From Planctomycetaceae bacterium (lineage in GTDB: Bacteria; Planctomycetota; Phycisphaerae; Sedimentisphaerales; Anaerohalosphaeraceae), in assembly GCA_021372945.1 (NCBI GenBank), contig JAJFTK010000019.1, positions 1 to 64,000 on the forward strand: a stretch of 64,000 bases of DNA, read 5' to 3'. The notes under the pieces were generated by a model that worked only from the letters and a program-made list of their open reading frames with translations, was not told the origin of the DNA and did no database searches. Made by a program: the position numbers and the translations under genes. Positions 52,914-61,638 of the stretch are shown one piece after another (position 1 is the first letter of the stretch; each line of letters begins with the position of its first letter).

Positions 52914-53756
52914 TCAAACACCCAGCAGCGGCCTGGCTTCCTGCGGCGTATATGGACGCTTTCCCATCGAGGCAGAAATCTTGATCAGCCTTTCAACAAG
53001 CCGGCGATTGGTCGCCAGCAGGGTTCGATCGTCATCATACCAGATGTTATCCTCAAGCCCCACGCGTACACCGCCTCCAAAGGCAATGGAAATGGTGTTC
53101 ATCTGAAGCTGCGGAATGCCTACAGCGCCGACGGACCAGATGGATTGAGGCGGCAGTTCGTTGATCATCAGACCGAGGTGCAGAAGGTCCGCCTGCGCGC
53201 ATGCAATATTCCCCAAAATCAAATTAAAATAATAGGGCGGCTCGATCAGCCTCTTCTTGATGAGATAACGTGCGTAATTCAACATCCCAAGATCAAACGC
53301 TTCCAGTTCCGGCCGTATATGTTTTTCCTTCATTTTAGCGGGCAGCAACTGAATCATCTCGGGACTATTCACACTGGCCTGCTGATTGAAGTTTAGGGAA
53401 CTAAGCGTCAGACTTGCAAAATCGGGCTTGGATCCTCCCTCCAGATCCAACACCTCCGAACGTTTCTCAAATTCGTTAAAGTTTCTGCCGCTGGTGGACA
53501 CGCAAATGATCAGATCCTTGTTGTGTTTACGAATCCCGCCTATGATTTCCTTGTAGATTTGTTTCTTATAGGTCGGCTGCTTGGTTTGAAGATCACGGGC
53601 ATGGAGATGCACCATCGTAGTTCCCAACTCGGCCGCTTCGAGAACTTGTTCAATAATCTCCGGCGGATCCACCGGGACATGCGGGGTCATTTCCTTTGTC
53701 GGAATCATGCCCGTAGGGGTGAAATTGAGGACAAAGCGATCTTTGCATTTCTCCAT
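52914..53756 (-). CDS. BKACE-family beta-keto acid cleavage enzyme
   Basis: The 280-residue TIM-barrel protein belongs to the family of 3-keto-5-aminohexanoate cleavage enzyme (DUF849). VHLHARD carries two zinc His, ICVSTSGRNF follows, and VGLEDNIWYDDDR is the typical late Glu/Asp region. BKACEs condense a beta-keto acid with acetyl-CoA to give acetoacetate and an acyl-CoA. The substrate is not predictable here and no kamA/kce-type partners are nearby. It is convergent with the acetyltransferase gene. GGAGTG lies before the ATG. Confidence 0.87.
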   Translation of the reverse strand: MEKCKDRFVLNFTPTGMIPTKEMTPHVPVDPPEIIEQVLEAAELGTTMVHLHARDLQTKQPTYKKQIYKEIIGGIRKHNKDLIICVSTSGRNFNEFEKRSEVLDLEGGSKPDFASLTLSSLNFNQQASVNSPEMIQLLPAKMKEKHIRPELEAFDLGMLNYARYLIKKRLIEPPYYFNLILGNIACAQADLLHLGLMINELPPQSIWSVGAVGIPQLQMNTISIAFGGGVRVGLEDNIWYDDDRTLLATNRRLVERLIKISASMGKRPYTPQEARPLLGV

Positions 53757-53854
53757 ATAACACTCCGTTGACGCCGTTTATCTGCCGGTACTGAAAGACA
53801 CGTACTGAGGCATTTTTACACGAACGGGATTATTTTGTCAATTACAGATAAAGC

Positions 53855-53936
53855 AGCTTCATCGAGCGGTTCAGTGCCGAAAGTGATTTCCTGCTGCCGC
53901 CGGCGAGTATTTTCATAATTCCTGAAACGCTTTGTT
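53855..53936 (+). pseudogene. Decayed fragment of a second UAP1-like pyrophosphorylase gene
   Basis: Bases 53855-53902 match 49495-49542 of the intact gene at 39 of 48 positions (protein SFIERFSAESDFLLP against SFIERLNAGGDFLLP). Bases 53902-53935 then match 49653-49686 at about 23 of 34 (ASIFIIPETL against ASNSIILETL). The 111 bases between these two parts of the intact gene are missing, and in the intact gene that part is flanked by 10-base direct repeats GCTGCCGCTG. An in-frame stop lies just before the fragment and another soon after. It is not a functional gene. Confidence 0.7.
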
Positions 53937-53950
53937 CTTACGCGCGAAAT

Positions 53951-53990
53951 TAAAAAGGCCCCGCAAGCTTGAACTTACAGGGCCTTCCCC
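53951..53990 (-). terminator. Terminator of the pectin-type operon
   Basis: On the minus strand AAGGCCC (53986-53980) pairs with GGGCCTT (53961-53955), followed by TTTTTAA. It lies 60 bases after the stop of the last operon gene. Confidence 0.75.
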
Positions 53991-54049
53991 CTTAATTCAT
54001 TATTTCATTAGGCGCAGCAGGAATCCGGCGCCAATAGGTTTCTCAAAAA

Positions 54050-56257
54050 TCATTTTTCCTGTCGCGGATCGGTATTATTGAGGTACTCTTCCAGGTTGGT
54101 GTAACCGTCTTTGTCAAGATCGGCCGCACCATCCGCCGGATCGGCGGAATCAAATCCGTATTGGGTCTCCCATGCATTTGGCATGCCATCGCCATCCGTA
54201 TCCCAGTCGGCCGCGCGATGGATCTCGGGATAATCTTCCCAGCCTCCGACATCCGCCTGCGAATCAGGCAATCCGGCAAAACCCGATTTACTGCCCGTGC
54301 AGGACGTTTTTCCGCCACGCACTTCCTGAATCACACGTTTATCATGGTCATCGAGCGCCGGCAGATTGCAGCCAACGTCGGCCAGTACATTCTCAAAGGC
54401 CTCTTTGGCGGCATGCGTATGGACATAGGGCTCAAAGAAAAGCTGAGCAACCATGACGGGAGCCGGCTGGCTGCCCTGAACCTTGACGCCCTTGAACGGG
54501 CCAGCCGGCCCTTCCGGCCCGGCTACGCCTTCCAGGATATTGCCTTCGACATAATACTGCTGCGGACCAAAGGCGGGGTTTTCAAACTGCGGGTTAAGAT
54601 ACGTCATCTTTTGCGATGCCGGGCCGGGCTTGTAGTAATTGCCGACAAAATTGACCTGCCTGGCGCCGCCATCCGTGGTGCGATTCCTCCAGTTATAGAC
54701 CACATTGTTGCGGATATCCAGCCGTCCTGCGTGCCGGTTGGCCTGATCGACCCCGCCGGCCAGGGACCAGTTGCGCCCGGAGTTGTGCGCCAGCAGGTTA
54801 TGGTGAAAGCTGCCGATATCGCCGCTGATCGATCCTGCGTAGCCGTGCGCCGTTCCCTCGCTGTAGTGCGAATGGCCTGCCACATTGAGCGCTTCGGCGA
54901 TCAAATTGCGTTGGAAGGTGATATTCTTAGCGCCGCGCGAACTGAACGCCTCGTCGATAGTCCATGAAATCGAACAATGGTCAATGATGCAATGATCGCT
55001 GCCGGCCAGGCCCATCCCATCCATCGTCACACCCGCCAAATCGCCCAGCCGCAGCCGAACATATCGAACGATCGTATCGCGAGCACCCATGCCGCCGAAC
55101 GTATAATTGCGGATGCAGATGCCTTTGCCGGGCGCCGTCTGTCCGGCGATCGTCAAAAACTCGTTGCCCTGTCCGAAGCCGAGTTTGGATTTCAAGGTGA
55201 TAAGCCCGGATACATCGAAGACGATGGTGCGCGGTCCCGCAGCTTCGACCGCCTCACGCAGGGAACCGGGGCCGGAATCGTTCAGATTCGTGACATGCAA
55301 GACGCGTCCGCCGCGACCGCCCAGAGCGAAACGGCCATACCCTTGGGCCGCTGGAAACGCAAGATGGTGAACACGAAAACGCCAGACATCGCCGCGCGTG
55401 ACATTGCCCTGGGCATCCATCGAATCGACACGCCAGGCATAGTGCAAAAGCGAATTGTTGGGCTCGATCGAAGCCGCATAAGAATAATCGGTCACGGAAG
55501 CGGTTTCCTTTGCAGCCGCCAGTTTACGTACGGCACTCAAAGCATCATTATCGGATGTTACATACACGCGGTGGCTGACCGCCGACTTTGCCGGCGTCCA
55601 GCTCAGTATTACTTTTCCGCTGTCGCCATCCGCATGGCGTTCGAAGTCCGCCGGCGCAGGCTTGAGCGCCTTTCTGCTCGGATCCGAAACATCGAACGCA
55701 AAACCGTTGAGCACCACGCTGCTGCCTTCGGTCGCGGCGATGCGAACGATCACCGATTCGCCCCGTTTGGTCTCGAACGCAAGGAAAGAAGTTCCAATTT
55801 CATCATTATGGCCGGCCTTTGCGGACGGTTTAACTCCTTCAACCCGGCGATCGCCTATAACAACCGCATAGGTTCCGCCGGAGCCCTGAAAGGTGTGGTG
55901 ATAGCCGACAAACGTATGCGGTCCTTCAGAAAGTCCATCCAGTTGAACTTCCAGAATCGCCGGTGTCCCGCCGGTAACGACGGCTCCATCGGCGCCGATA
56001 GTAAGGCCGTCAACGAGGAGCGATTTGTTGCCGGCCAGGCCCAGTGAGCCGCCTTCGCCGGCGCGTAACGTGACCGTCACGCCATCAAAGGATCGGCTCA
56101 TTGCATCAGCCGAAGGCTGCCAGTTTTCCCAGCCGATGGTACGCATGTCGGCGCGGGCATCGGCGTTGATATCCACACGCAAGGGCAGCTCATTGGCCCG
56201 GGCCGCCATCCACAAGGAGATCGTTGTTATCGCCAGAAACCGCAGCGCGTTTGTCAT
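54050..56257 (-). CDS. Secreted PL1-like pectate lyase with accessory domains
   Basis: A 735-residue protein. Order: signal peptide (to ~22, ARANELP), a beta-sandwich carbohydrate-binding-like domain (~25-195), an FN3-like domain (~205-305), a right-handed beta-helix (~310-640) and a calcium-type tail DTDGDGMPNAWETQYGFD / DLDKDGYTNLEEYLNN. The helix starts with the PL1-like ALGGRGGRVLHVTNLNDSGPGSLREA (shown in part) and has HCIIDHCSISWTIDE and VGNYYKPGP. Such proteins cleave polygalacturonate by beta-elimination. The exact PL family and catalytic Arg are not assigned by eye. It is last in a seven-gene minus-strand operon, 34 bases after its paralogue. Confidence 0.82.
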   Translation of the reverse strand: MTNALRFLAITTISLWMAARANELPLRVDINADARADMRTIGWENWQPSADAMSRSFDGVTVTLRAGEGGSLGLAGNKSLLVDGLTIGADGAVVTGGTPAILEVQLDGLSEGPHTFVGYHHTFQGSGGTYAVVIGDRRVEGVKPSAKAGHNDEIGTSFLAFETKRGESVIVRIAATEGSSVVLNGFAFDVSDPSRKALKPAPADFERHADGDSGKVILSWTPAKSAVSHRVYVTSDNDALSAVRKLAAAKETASVTDYSYAASIEPNNSLLHYAWRVDSMDAQGNVTRGDVWRFRVHHLAFPAAQGYGRFALGGRGGRVLHVTNLNDSGPGSLREAVEAAGPRTIVFDVSGLITLKSKLGFGQGNEFLTIAGQTAPGKGICIRNYTFGGMGARDTIVRYVRLRLGDLAGVTMDGMGLAGSDHCIIDHCSISWTIDEAFSSRGAKNITFQRNLIAEALNVAGHSHYSEGTAHGYAGSISGDIGSFHHNLLAHNSGRNWSLAGGVDQANRHAGRLDIRNNVVYNWRNRTTDGGARQVNFVGNYYKPGPASQKMTYLNPQFENPAFGPQQYYVEGNILEGVAGPEGPAGPFKGVKVQGSQPAPVMVAQLFFEPYVHTHAAKEAFENVLADVGCNLPALDDHDKRVIQEVRGGKTSCTGSKSGFAGLPDSQADVGGWEDYPEIHRAADWDTDGDGMPNAWETQYGFDSADPADGAADLDKDGYTNLEEYLNNTDPRQEK

Positions 56258-56291
56258 CGCAATCCTTTCTTTTCTGCTGATCAGTATGCGG

Positions 56292-57842
56292 TCAACTGAT
56301 CGTATCTACATTGTTGCCAAAGTTGGTGTAATCCACATTTTGGCCGGGGTTGGTTCCATTGAGAAACTCTTCAATATTGGTATAACCGTCCTGGTCGGCG
56401 TCCCGGCTCGCATCGGCGGCAGAGGCAGGATCCAAACCATACTGGCTTTCCCACTTGTCGGGCATGCCGTCCTGGTCTGTGTCAGCCGGGACCTGGTCGG
56501 GCGAAAAGGTGTATTGCGGATAGCCGCCGACCTGGTTGGGGTCGCTGATGATACCGTTGCCCGTAGTCACCTGGCCGGTGCGCACCATCTCGATAACCCG
56601 CTTGTCCACCGCGTCTCGGCGCGGAAGCGTCGCCCCGGACTTGTCCAGCACCTGGTTGAAAGCCTGCATCGCCGTTTGCTGATTGACCGGCCACCCTTCA
56701 AACGGGGTATAGACCCGGGCCATCTCGACCGTGCCGTCGCCCTCCTGCAGTTTCATGCCCTTCCAATTGTCGGCGGTGACTTCCGGGAAGCCTTCGACAA
56801 TGTTGCCTGCCGCGTACCACTTGCCGGGTCGTGTCGCCGTCTTTGGGTACCAGTTGCCTTCCTTGAAGGCGCCCTTCGGCGAGTTCTGGCTGCGTTGTTC
56901 AATGCGGGCGATGGTGCTCAGCATGTTGGCGTTGGTCGCCGGGCCGGGCTTATAGTAGTTGTTGATCACGTTGACCAGCGACGTCTCATCGCCGCCGTCC
57001 ATCGTGCGGTGCGCCCAGTTAAAGATCACGTTGTTGCGGTAATCGAACTCGCCGCTCATGCCGATCGAGGGATTGCGGCCCGTATTGCAGGCGAACAGGT
57101 TATGATGGAACGTCGCATCCTGCCCGCCCCAGGTGCCGCCGAACTCGTGGCCCGGCTTCATGCCCTCGCTCGAGATGCAATACTGGATCGTGAGGTTGCT
57201 GACGGGGTTCTTGACAGCGACCATCTTTCCGCTAACCGGATCCTGCCGCTGCTCCATGAACCGATAGAGCGACAGGTTCTCGTCACGCCCCCAACTGGTG
57301 CTGCAGTGATCGACGATGACCTGACCGCGAGGATTGCCGCCGATATTGTCCGAACCCTGGCCGCCGGAAATGATCCCGCGGCGCACACGCAGATGACGCA
57401 GAATCACATTCTGCGTGTTGATATCCAGGGAGCCGCCGGCGATGCAGATGCCGTCGCCCGGCGCGGACTGGCCGGCGATCGTGATGTCGGGGTTATTGAT
57501 GCTCAGATTTGAATCGAGTTGAATGATGCCTGCCGCCCGAAATACCACGATACGGGCGCCTCGCTCGTCAATGGCGGCACGCAGGCTGCCCGGGCCGCTG
57601 TTGTTAAGGTTCGTTACGGCGATCACCTTGCCGCCGCGTCCGCCGGTGGCGAACATGCCGCCGCCCCAGGCGCCGGGAAACGCGGGAATGCCAAGCGGCA
57701 TCACAAACGGCATGGGCGGGGCCATGGCGGGTTCAGGTTCCACGATCTTGGCCGAGGAATCCGCAAAACTCAGGGCCGCGGCCAGACACAGACCGATCAA
57801 TGCAACTTTGACAGACGATTTCAGCGTGCCATCTCTTTTCAT
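56292..57842 (-). CDS. Secreted PL1-like pectate lyase, tandem paralogue
   Basis: ATG 57842 with CCGGAG upstream gives the signal peptide ending LAAALSFADSS; the open frame to 58064 is the previous gene's reverse frame and lacks signal character. The ~516-residue protein goes straight from the signal peptide to the beta-helix (GGRGGKVIAVTNLNNSGPG, VIVDHCSTSWGRDEN, VINNYYKPGP) and ends with DTDQDGMPDKWESQYGLD and DADQDGYTNIEEFLNG, the same calcium-type tail as its neighbour. It lacks the two N-terminal accessory domains. Probable pectin or pectate cleavage outside the cell. Confidence 0.82.
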   Translation of the reverse strand: MKRDGTLKSSVKVALIGLCLAAALSFADSSAKIVEPEPAMAPPMPFVMPLGIPAFPGAWGGGMFATGGRGGKVIAVTNLNNSGPGSLRAAIDERGARIVVFRAAGIIQLDSNLSINNPDITIAGQSAPGDGICIAGGSLDINTQNVILRHLRVRRGIISGGQGSDNIGGNPRGQVIVDHCSTSWGRDENLSLYRFMEQRQDPVSGKMVAVKNPVSNLTIQYCISSEGMKPGHEFGGTWGGQDATFHHNLFACNTGRNPSIGMSGEFDYRNNVIFNWAHRTMDGGDETSLVNVINNYYKPGPATNANMLSTIARIEQRSQNSPKGAFKEGNWYPKTATRPGKWYAAGNIVEGFPEVTADNWKGMKLQEGDGTVEMARVYTPFEGWPVNQQTAMQAFNQVLDKSGATLPRRDAVDKRVIEMVRTGQVTTGNGIISDPNQVGGYPQYTFSPDQVPADTDQDGMPDKWESQYGLDPASAADASRDADQDGYTNIEEFLNGTNPGQNVDYTNFGNNVDTIS

Positions 57843-57882
57843 TTTTGACTCCGGATTAGGACCTGCAAGGAATTCCATTTCG

Positions 57883-59145
57883 TTATTCTTTTTTGGTATC
57901 GGCATCGGACGCTTTTTGACAAGCCGCAAACGCGGCCAGCGAGACAGGGCCTTCGGCAGGCCAGCGGCCATCGGGCATGGGTACGCTCTCCAGGCGGGCA
58001 GGATCCAACACGACGTGCTTGATGCGTTGGCGGTGCCACGTATAGACGATATGCACCAGCCCATCGCGCGACTGGATCACGGCCGGATAGGAAAACTGTT
58101 TGCCGGGTGCGTCGGTATAGTCGAGCATGAGGGCCGCGTCCCAGCGAGCGCCGTCGCGGCTCAGGGCCGCGTTCAGTATGCCGCGTCCCTTGTCGCCCAT
58201 CCCGGCTTGCGTACGCGTGGAGTGGTTATATACCAGCAATTGCCGTCCATCGCGGAGTGTGACGCCGTCCAAGCCGGAATTGTTATTTGGCAGTGAGGAA
58301 CGTTCCAGTTCGGACCACGTGAGACCGCCGTCGCTCGACCAGCTCTGAGCGATAGAACCGTGCTCGCTTCGCGTTCGGCAGAGCATCTGGATGCGCCCGT
58401 CCGAATAGGTCAGCAGCGCAGGCTGAATAGCGCCAATCCTCGCCCCGGACTCGAGCGGGCCGATCAATTGCCAGGTCTTGCCTTCGTCCATGCTGCGTTC
58501 CAGGTGGACGCGCCATCCGTCGTTCTCTGTGCTTGAGCCCGACAGGATGATTCCTTCCGCGGTCTGGATCGGCTTGTTTTTGACCGGACCGATGAGCCCA
58601 TCACCCAACCGGCGCGCTTCGCTCCAGGTGCAGCCGCCGTCATTGGATGTTTTGATCATGCCCCACCATTGACTGGGGCTGGGACCCACTTTGTAAAACA
58701 GCATGATATTACCGCCGCGAGCTTGGAAGAGCACGGGGTTCCAGGTCGGCAGCCGTTGGCCGGCGGACTGTACGCCGTCGGCGACGCTTACGGGCGATGT
58801 CCATTTGCCGCCGACCGCCTTACGCGAAAGCCGGATCTCGACATCCGGATCACGTTCGGCGGTGCCGCCGAAGAACGCGCACAGCAGATCGCCCGTCGGA
58901 AGTTCCAGAATCGTCGAGGCATGACACGATGGAAACGAAGCGGTTTCGTAAATAAACTCCTCCATCACCAAACCGGGCCGGGGCTGCGGTTGGGACACTG
59001 CCGGCGAGGCCAAGAGGGCTAAGACGATAAAAGTAAGACAATGTGCCGGAACAAAAGATCGGCGACCTTCAGCGACTCGTTCTCTCCGGTGATGACGTAA
59101 TCGTTCACTCAAAGTTCGCTCTCGCTCGCGTGGAGACAAACGCAC
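57883..59145 (-). CDS. Sialidase-like BNR-repeat protein, secreted
   Basis: A six-bladed propeller protein of the PF13088 type. Three Asp boxes are visible: SNDGGCTWS, SMDEGKTWQ and SSDGGLTWS. SCHASTILELPTGDLLCAFFGG is the usual first blade (first 20 residues diagnostic). LCRTRSEHG and FSYPAVIQSRDGLVHIVYTWHR follow. Family members act on sialic acid or other acidic or rhamnose-type residues; in pectin loci related GH33 enzymes remove Dha from rhamnogalacturonan-II. A signal peptide (LTFIVLALLASPAVSQ) follows a basic stretch of ~35 residues. The frame opens with GTG 59145, overlapping the kinase; TTG 59112 is a plausible shorter start. Confidence 0.78.
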   Translation of the reverse strand: MRLSPRERERTLSERLRHHRRERVAEGRRSFVPAHCLTFIVLALLASPAVSQPQPRPGLVMEEFIYETASFPSCHASTILELPTGDLLCAFFGGTAERDPDVEIRLSRKAVGGKWTSPVSVADGVQSAGQRLPTWNPVLFQARGGNIMLFYKVGPSPSQWWGMIKTSNDGGCTWSEARRLGDGLIGPVKNKPIQTAEGIILSGSSTENDGWRVHLERSMDEGKTWQLIGPLESGARIGAIQPALLTYSDGRIQMLCRTRSEHGSIAQSWSSDGGLTWSELERSSLPNNNSGLDGVTLRDGRQLLVYNHSTRTQAGMGDKGRGILNAALSRDGARWDAALMLDYTDAPGKQFSYPAVIQSRDGLVHIVYTWHRQRIKHVVLDPARLESVPMPDGRWPAEGPVSLAAFAACQKASDADTKKE

Positions 59146-60676
59146 TTGGCTTTTGCAGTATTTTCGGAGTCTTACCGGGCGCGGTCAGCCGCTGAATTTC
59201 TCTCCGCCAGCCCTCGTAATTTGTCTGAATATCCTGAAGATTCCTGCCGATGGCCGAGTATCTGACCTCGTCCAAGGCATTTTTGGGCAACTGGTCCAAG
59301 CCTTTGAAAATGCCCGCCTGCAATCCGGCCAGGCAGGCAGCGCCATAAGCGGACACTTCCGAGAAGCCCATATTAATGATCTCTCGCTGCAGCAGATCCG
59401 CCATGAACTGCATGATGAAACTGTTCTTGCTGATGCCTCCATCGGCATGCAGCCGTTTCAGGGGGATCTCGCTGCAATCCTCCATCACGGCGATCACATC
59501 CTTGATCTGAAAAGGAATGGATTCCAATGCCGCTCTTACGACGTGGCTCTTATCGCAGCCCAGGGTCAGCCCCGCGATGACCGCCCTTGCATCCATGTTC
59601 CAATGGGGAGCCCCCAGCCCGCTGAACGCCGGAACCAGGTACACGCCGCCGTTGTTCGGAACGCAGCAGGCGATCGCCTCACATTCGTCGGCATTCTTAA
59701 ATAGTCCAAGATTGTCCCTGAGCCAATTGATCGTTGAGCCGCAGGACACGATGATCCCTTCCAGCGCATAATCCACACGATCGGCCGTGCTCCAGCAAAT
59801 TGTGCTCATCATTCCATTGGCCGCAGGGACCCGCTTGCCTCCGGTGTTCAGCAGGATTGAGCATCCCGTACCCAGGGTCGCCTTGGCCGTTCCCGGCGCA
59901 AAACAGCCTTCTCCAAACGCGGCCGCGTGCGAATCCCCGATCATGGCACCAATACGGATCGGACGCGGCAGCAAGCCTGCGAAATCCGAACTGCCAAACT
60001 CAGAAGAAGATGCTCGCACCTGGGGCAATCGAAGTCCGGAAAGCTGAAACTGCTCCAGCAGGTAGTCGTCCCAGGTCAAATGATCCAGATTAAAAAACAG
60101 CGTGCGGCACGCATTGGTATAGTCGGTGCAATAACTTTGACCTGCGGTCAGCTTATAAAGCAGCCAGGTGTCGATCGTTCCGAAAAACACATCTCCTTCT
60201 TCAATCGCCGCCCTGAGCCTGCGATCCTGTTCATAGAGCCAGATCAATTTCGTGGCTGAAAAATACGGATCGGCGATCAACCCCGTGCGCCATTTGATCT
60301 GCTGCTCGAGAGCGGAGTTCTGAAGTCGGCTGCAGATATCCACAGACCGCTTGCACTGCCAGACGATGGCCGGACCGAGAGGGGTGCCGGAGGCATCCCA
60401 CAGGCAGAATGTCTCCCTCTGGTTGGATATCCCGCAAACCGAAATTTGGCTTAAATCGGGTGATCGCTTTTCTTGAAACTCATTCAGACACGCCTTGACC
60501 GCACACAGAACATTCCGATAGATCTCCAGAGGATCTTGTTCGACAAAACCGGGGCGGGGATAATGGGAGGCCAGGGGCTCAGTCCCCATGGCGGCGATAC
60601 GGCCTTGCGTATCAAATACGACAGCCTTGGTGGCGCTGGTGCCCTGATCAATGGCTAAAATATAGTTGTTCTTCAC
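59105..60676 (-). CDS. FGGY carbohydrate kinase, glycerol-kinase-like (candidate apulose kinase)
   Basis: The 523-residue protein has the FGGY ATPase fold: AIDQGTSATKAVV, SNQRETFCLWD, DPYFSATKLIWL and LHADGGISKNSF. Glycerol-contact residues of E. coli GlpK are partly kept (Arg87, Glu88, Trp106, Tyr138, Asp248 here), but Gln246 is replaced by Ser249 (GDSHAAAFG) and Phe270 by Ser273 (GTGCSILLNTG). A larger or more polar substrate than glycerol is therefore likely. It starts with GTG that overlaps the transketolase stop (GTGA). No glycerol facilitator or glycerol-3-phosphate dehydrogenase is near. The split transketolase next to it suggests a sugar kinase such as apulose kinase. Confidence 0.85.
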   Translation of the reverse strand: MKNNYILAIDQGTSATKAVVFDTQGRIAAMGTEPLASHYPRPGFVEQDPLEIYRNVLCAVKACLNEFQEKRSPDLSQISVCGISNQRETFCLWDASGTPLGPAIVWQCKRSVDICSRLQNSALEQQIKWRTGLIADPYFSATKLIWLYEQDRRLRAAIEEGDVFFGTIDTWLLYKLTAGQSYCTDYTNACRTLFFNLDHLTWDDYLLEQFQLSGLRLPQVRASSSEFGSSDFAGLLPRPIRIGAMIGDSHAAAFGEGCFAPGTAKATLGTGCSILLNTGGKRVPAANGMMSTICWSTADRVDYALEGIIVSCGSTINWLRDNLGLFKNADECEAIACCVPNNGGVYLVPAFSGLGAPHWNMDARAVIAGLTLGCDKSHVVRAALESIPFQIKDVIAVMEDCSEIPLKRLHADGGISKNSFIMQFMADLLQREIINMGFSEVSAYGAACLAGLQAGIFKGLDQLPKNALDEVRYSAIGRNLQDIQTNYEGWRREIQRLTAPGKTPKILQKPSAFVSTRARANFE

Positions 60677-61638
60677 GATCGTTTCCTATTGAGCATCGAC
60701 TTGGCGGTGCGGGCCAGACCTTCCGGCGAAATGCCATAGTATGCCATGATTTCAAGCTGCGTTCCCGTTACCGTTTCTTCATCGGGAAAACCCACGATCT
60801 TAAAAGGCACAGAGATCCCGGCTTGCAGGAGCACAGAGGCACATGCCTCGCCCAGGCCGCCGGCGCAACTATGTTCTTCCACTGTCACAACGGCCTTGCA
60901 GTCCCGCGCTGCCTGCAGAACAGCCTGGTCATCCAACGGCTTGATCGTATGCATGCTGAGCACGCGGGCCGTGATGCCTTCACGTTCCAGCGCCTGAGCA
61001 GCCATGAGGGCATGAATGACGGTTTCACCTGTCGCGATAAAGGCAATACCGCATCCATCGCGCACGAGCAGGGCTTGGCCGACCAGGAATCGGGCGCCTG
61101 GTTTGTGCAGGTCCGGCATGGCTCGCTTGCCGAAACGAATGAAGACGGGATGGCTCATCGCGGCGGCCGCCTTCACGGATTCGGCCGTTTCGAAATTATC
61201 CGCCGGGACGATAATCGTGCAATTGTGGATCGCCCGCATGACGGCCAGGTCGTGCAGGGAGTGGTGCGTCGAACCCAACGCACCGTAACTGACGCCCGAA
61301 CTGATCGCGATCAGCTTGACGGGGCGATCGGAATAGCAGATGTCATTCTTGATCTGCTCCAGCGCCCGAGCCGTCAAAAAGCTTCCGGGCGATACCGCAA
61401 AGACGATCTTGCCGGCGGAGGCCAGGCCCGCCGCCACGCCAACCAGGTTTTGTTCGGCAATTCCCACTTCAACGATCTGCTCGGGAAGCGCCTTGGCAAA
61501 ATTAGCCAGTTTGGCCGAGCCGCGCGAATCGCTCGTAACGGCCAGCACGTTTTTATCCGCTTTGGCAAGTTCCAGCAGCGTTTCCGAAAACACATCCAGG
61601 TTAGCCCTGCCCGTCTGAACCGCAGAATCCGCGCTCAT
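60673..61638 (-). CDS. Transketolase C-terminal subunit
   Basis: This 321-residue protein is the pyrimidine-binding plus C-terminal half of a transketolase. Visible are VEVGIAEQNLVGVAAGLAS (Glu that activates thiamine diphosphate), GSTHHSLHDLAVMRA and VIIVPADN-like IIVPADNFE. It pairs with the N-terminal subunit encoded just upstream, to which it is joined by ATGA. Split transketolases of this kind serve pentose metabolism and also special routes such as apulose-4-phosphate cleavage. Its stop overlaps the kinase start. Confidence 0.92.
   Translation of the reverse strand: MSADSAVQTGRANLDVFSETLLELAKADKNVLAVTSDSRGSAKLANFAKALPEQIVEVGIAEQNLVGVAAGLASAGKIVFAVSPGSFLTARALEQIKNDICYSDRPVKLIAISSGVSYGALGSTHHSLHDLAVMRAIHNCTIIVPADNFETAESVKAAAAMSHPVFIRFGKRAMPDLHKPGARFLVGQALLVRDGCGIAFIATGETVIHALMAAQALEREGITARVLSMHTIKPLDDQAVLQAARDCKAVVTVEEHSCAGGLGEACASVLLQAGISVPFKIVGFPDEETVTGTQLEIMAYYGISPEGLARTAKSMLNRKRS

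Noticed and set aside
54977..56047. Plus-strand frame (~356 codons) opposite the pectate-lyase gene
   Set aside because: Shadow frame; similar fragments appear opposite every GC-rich gene here and none shows a fold or start signal.
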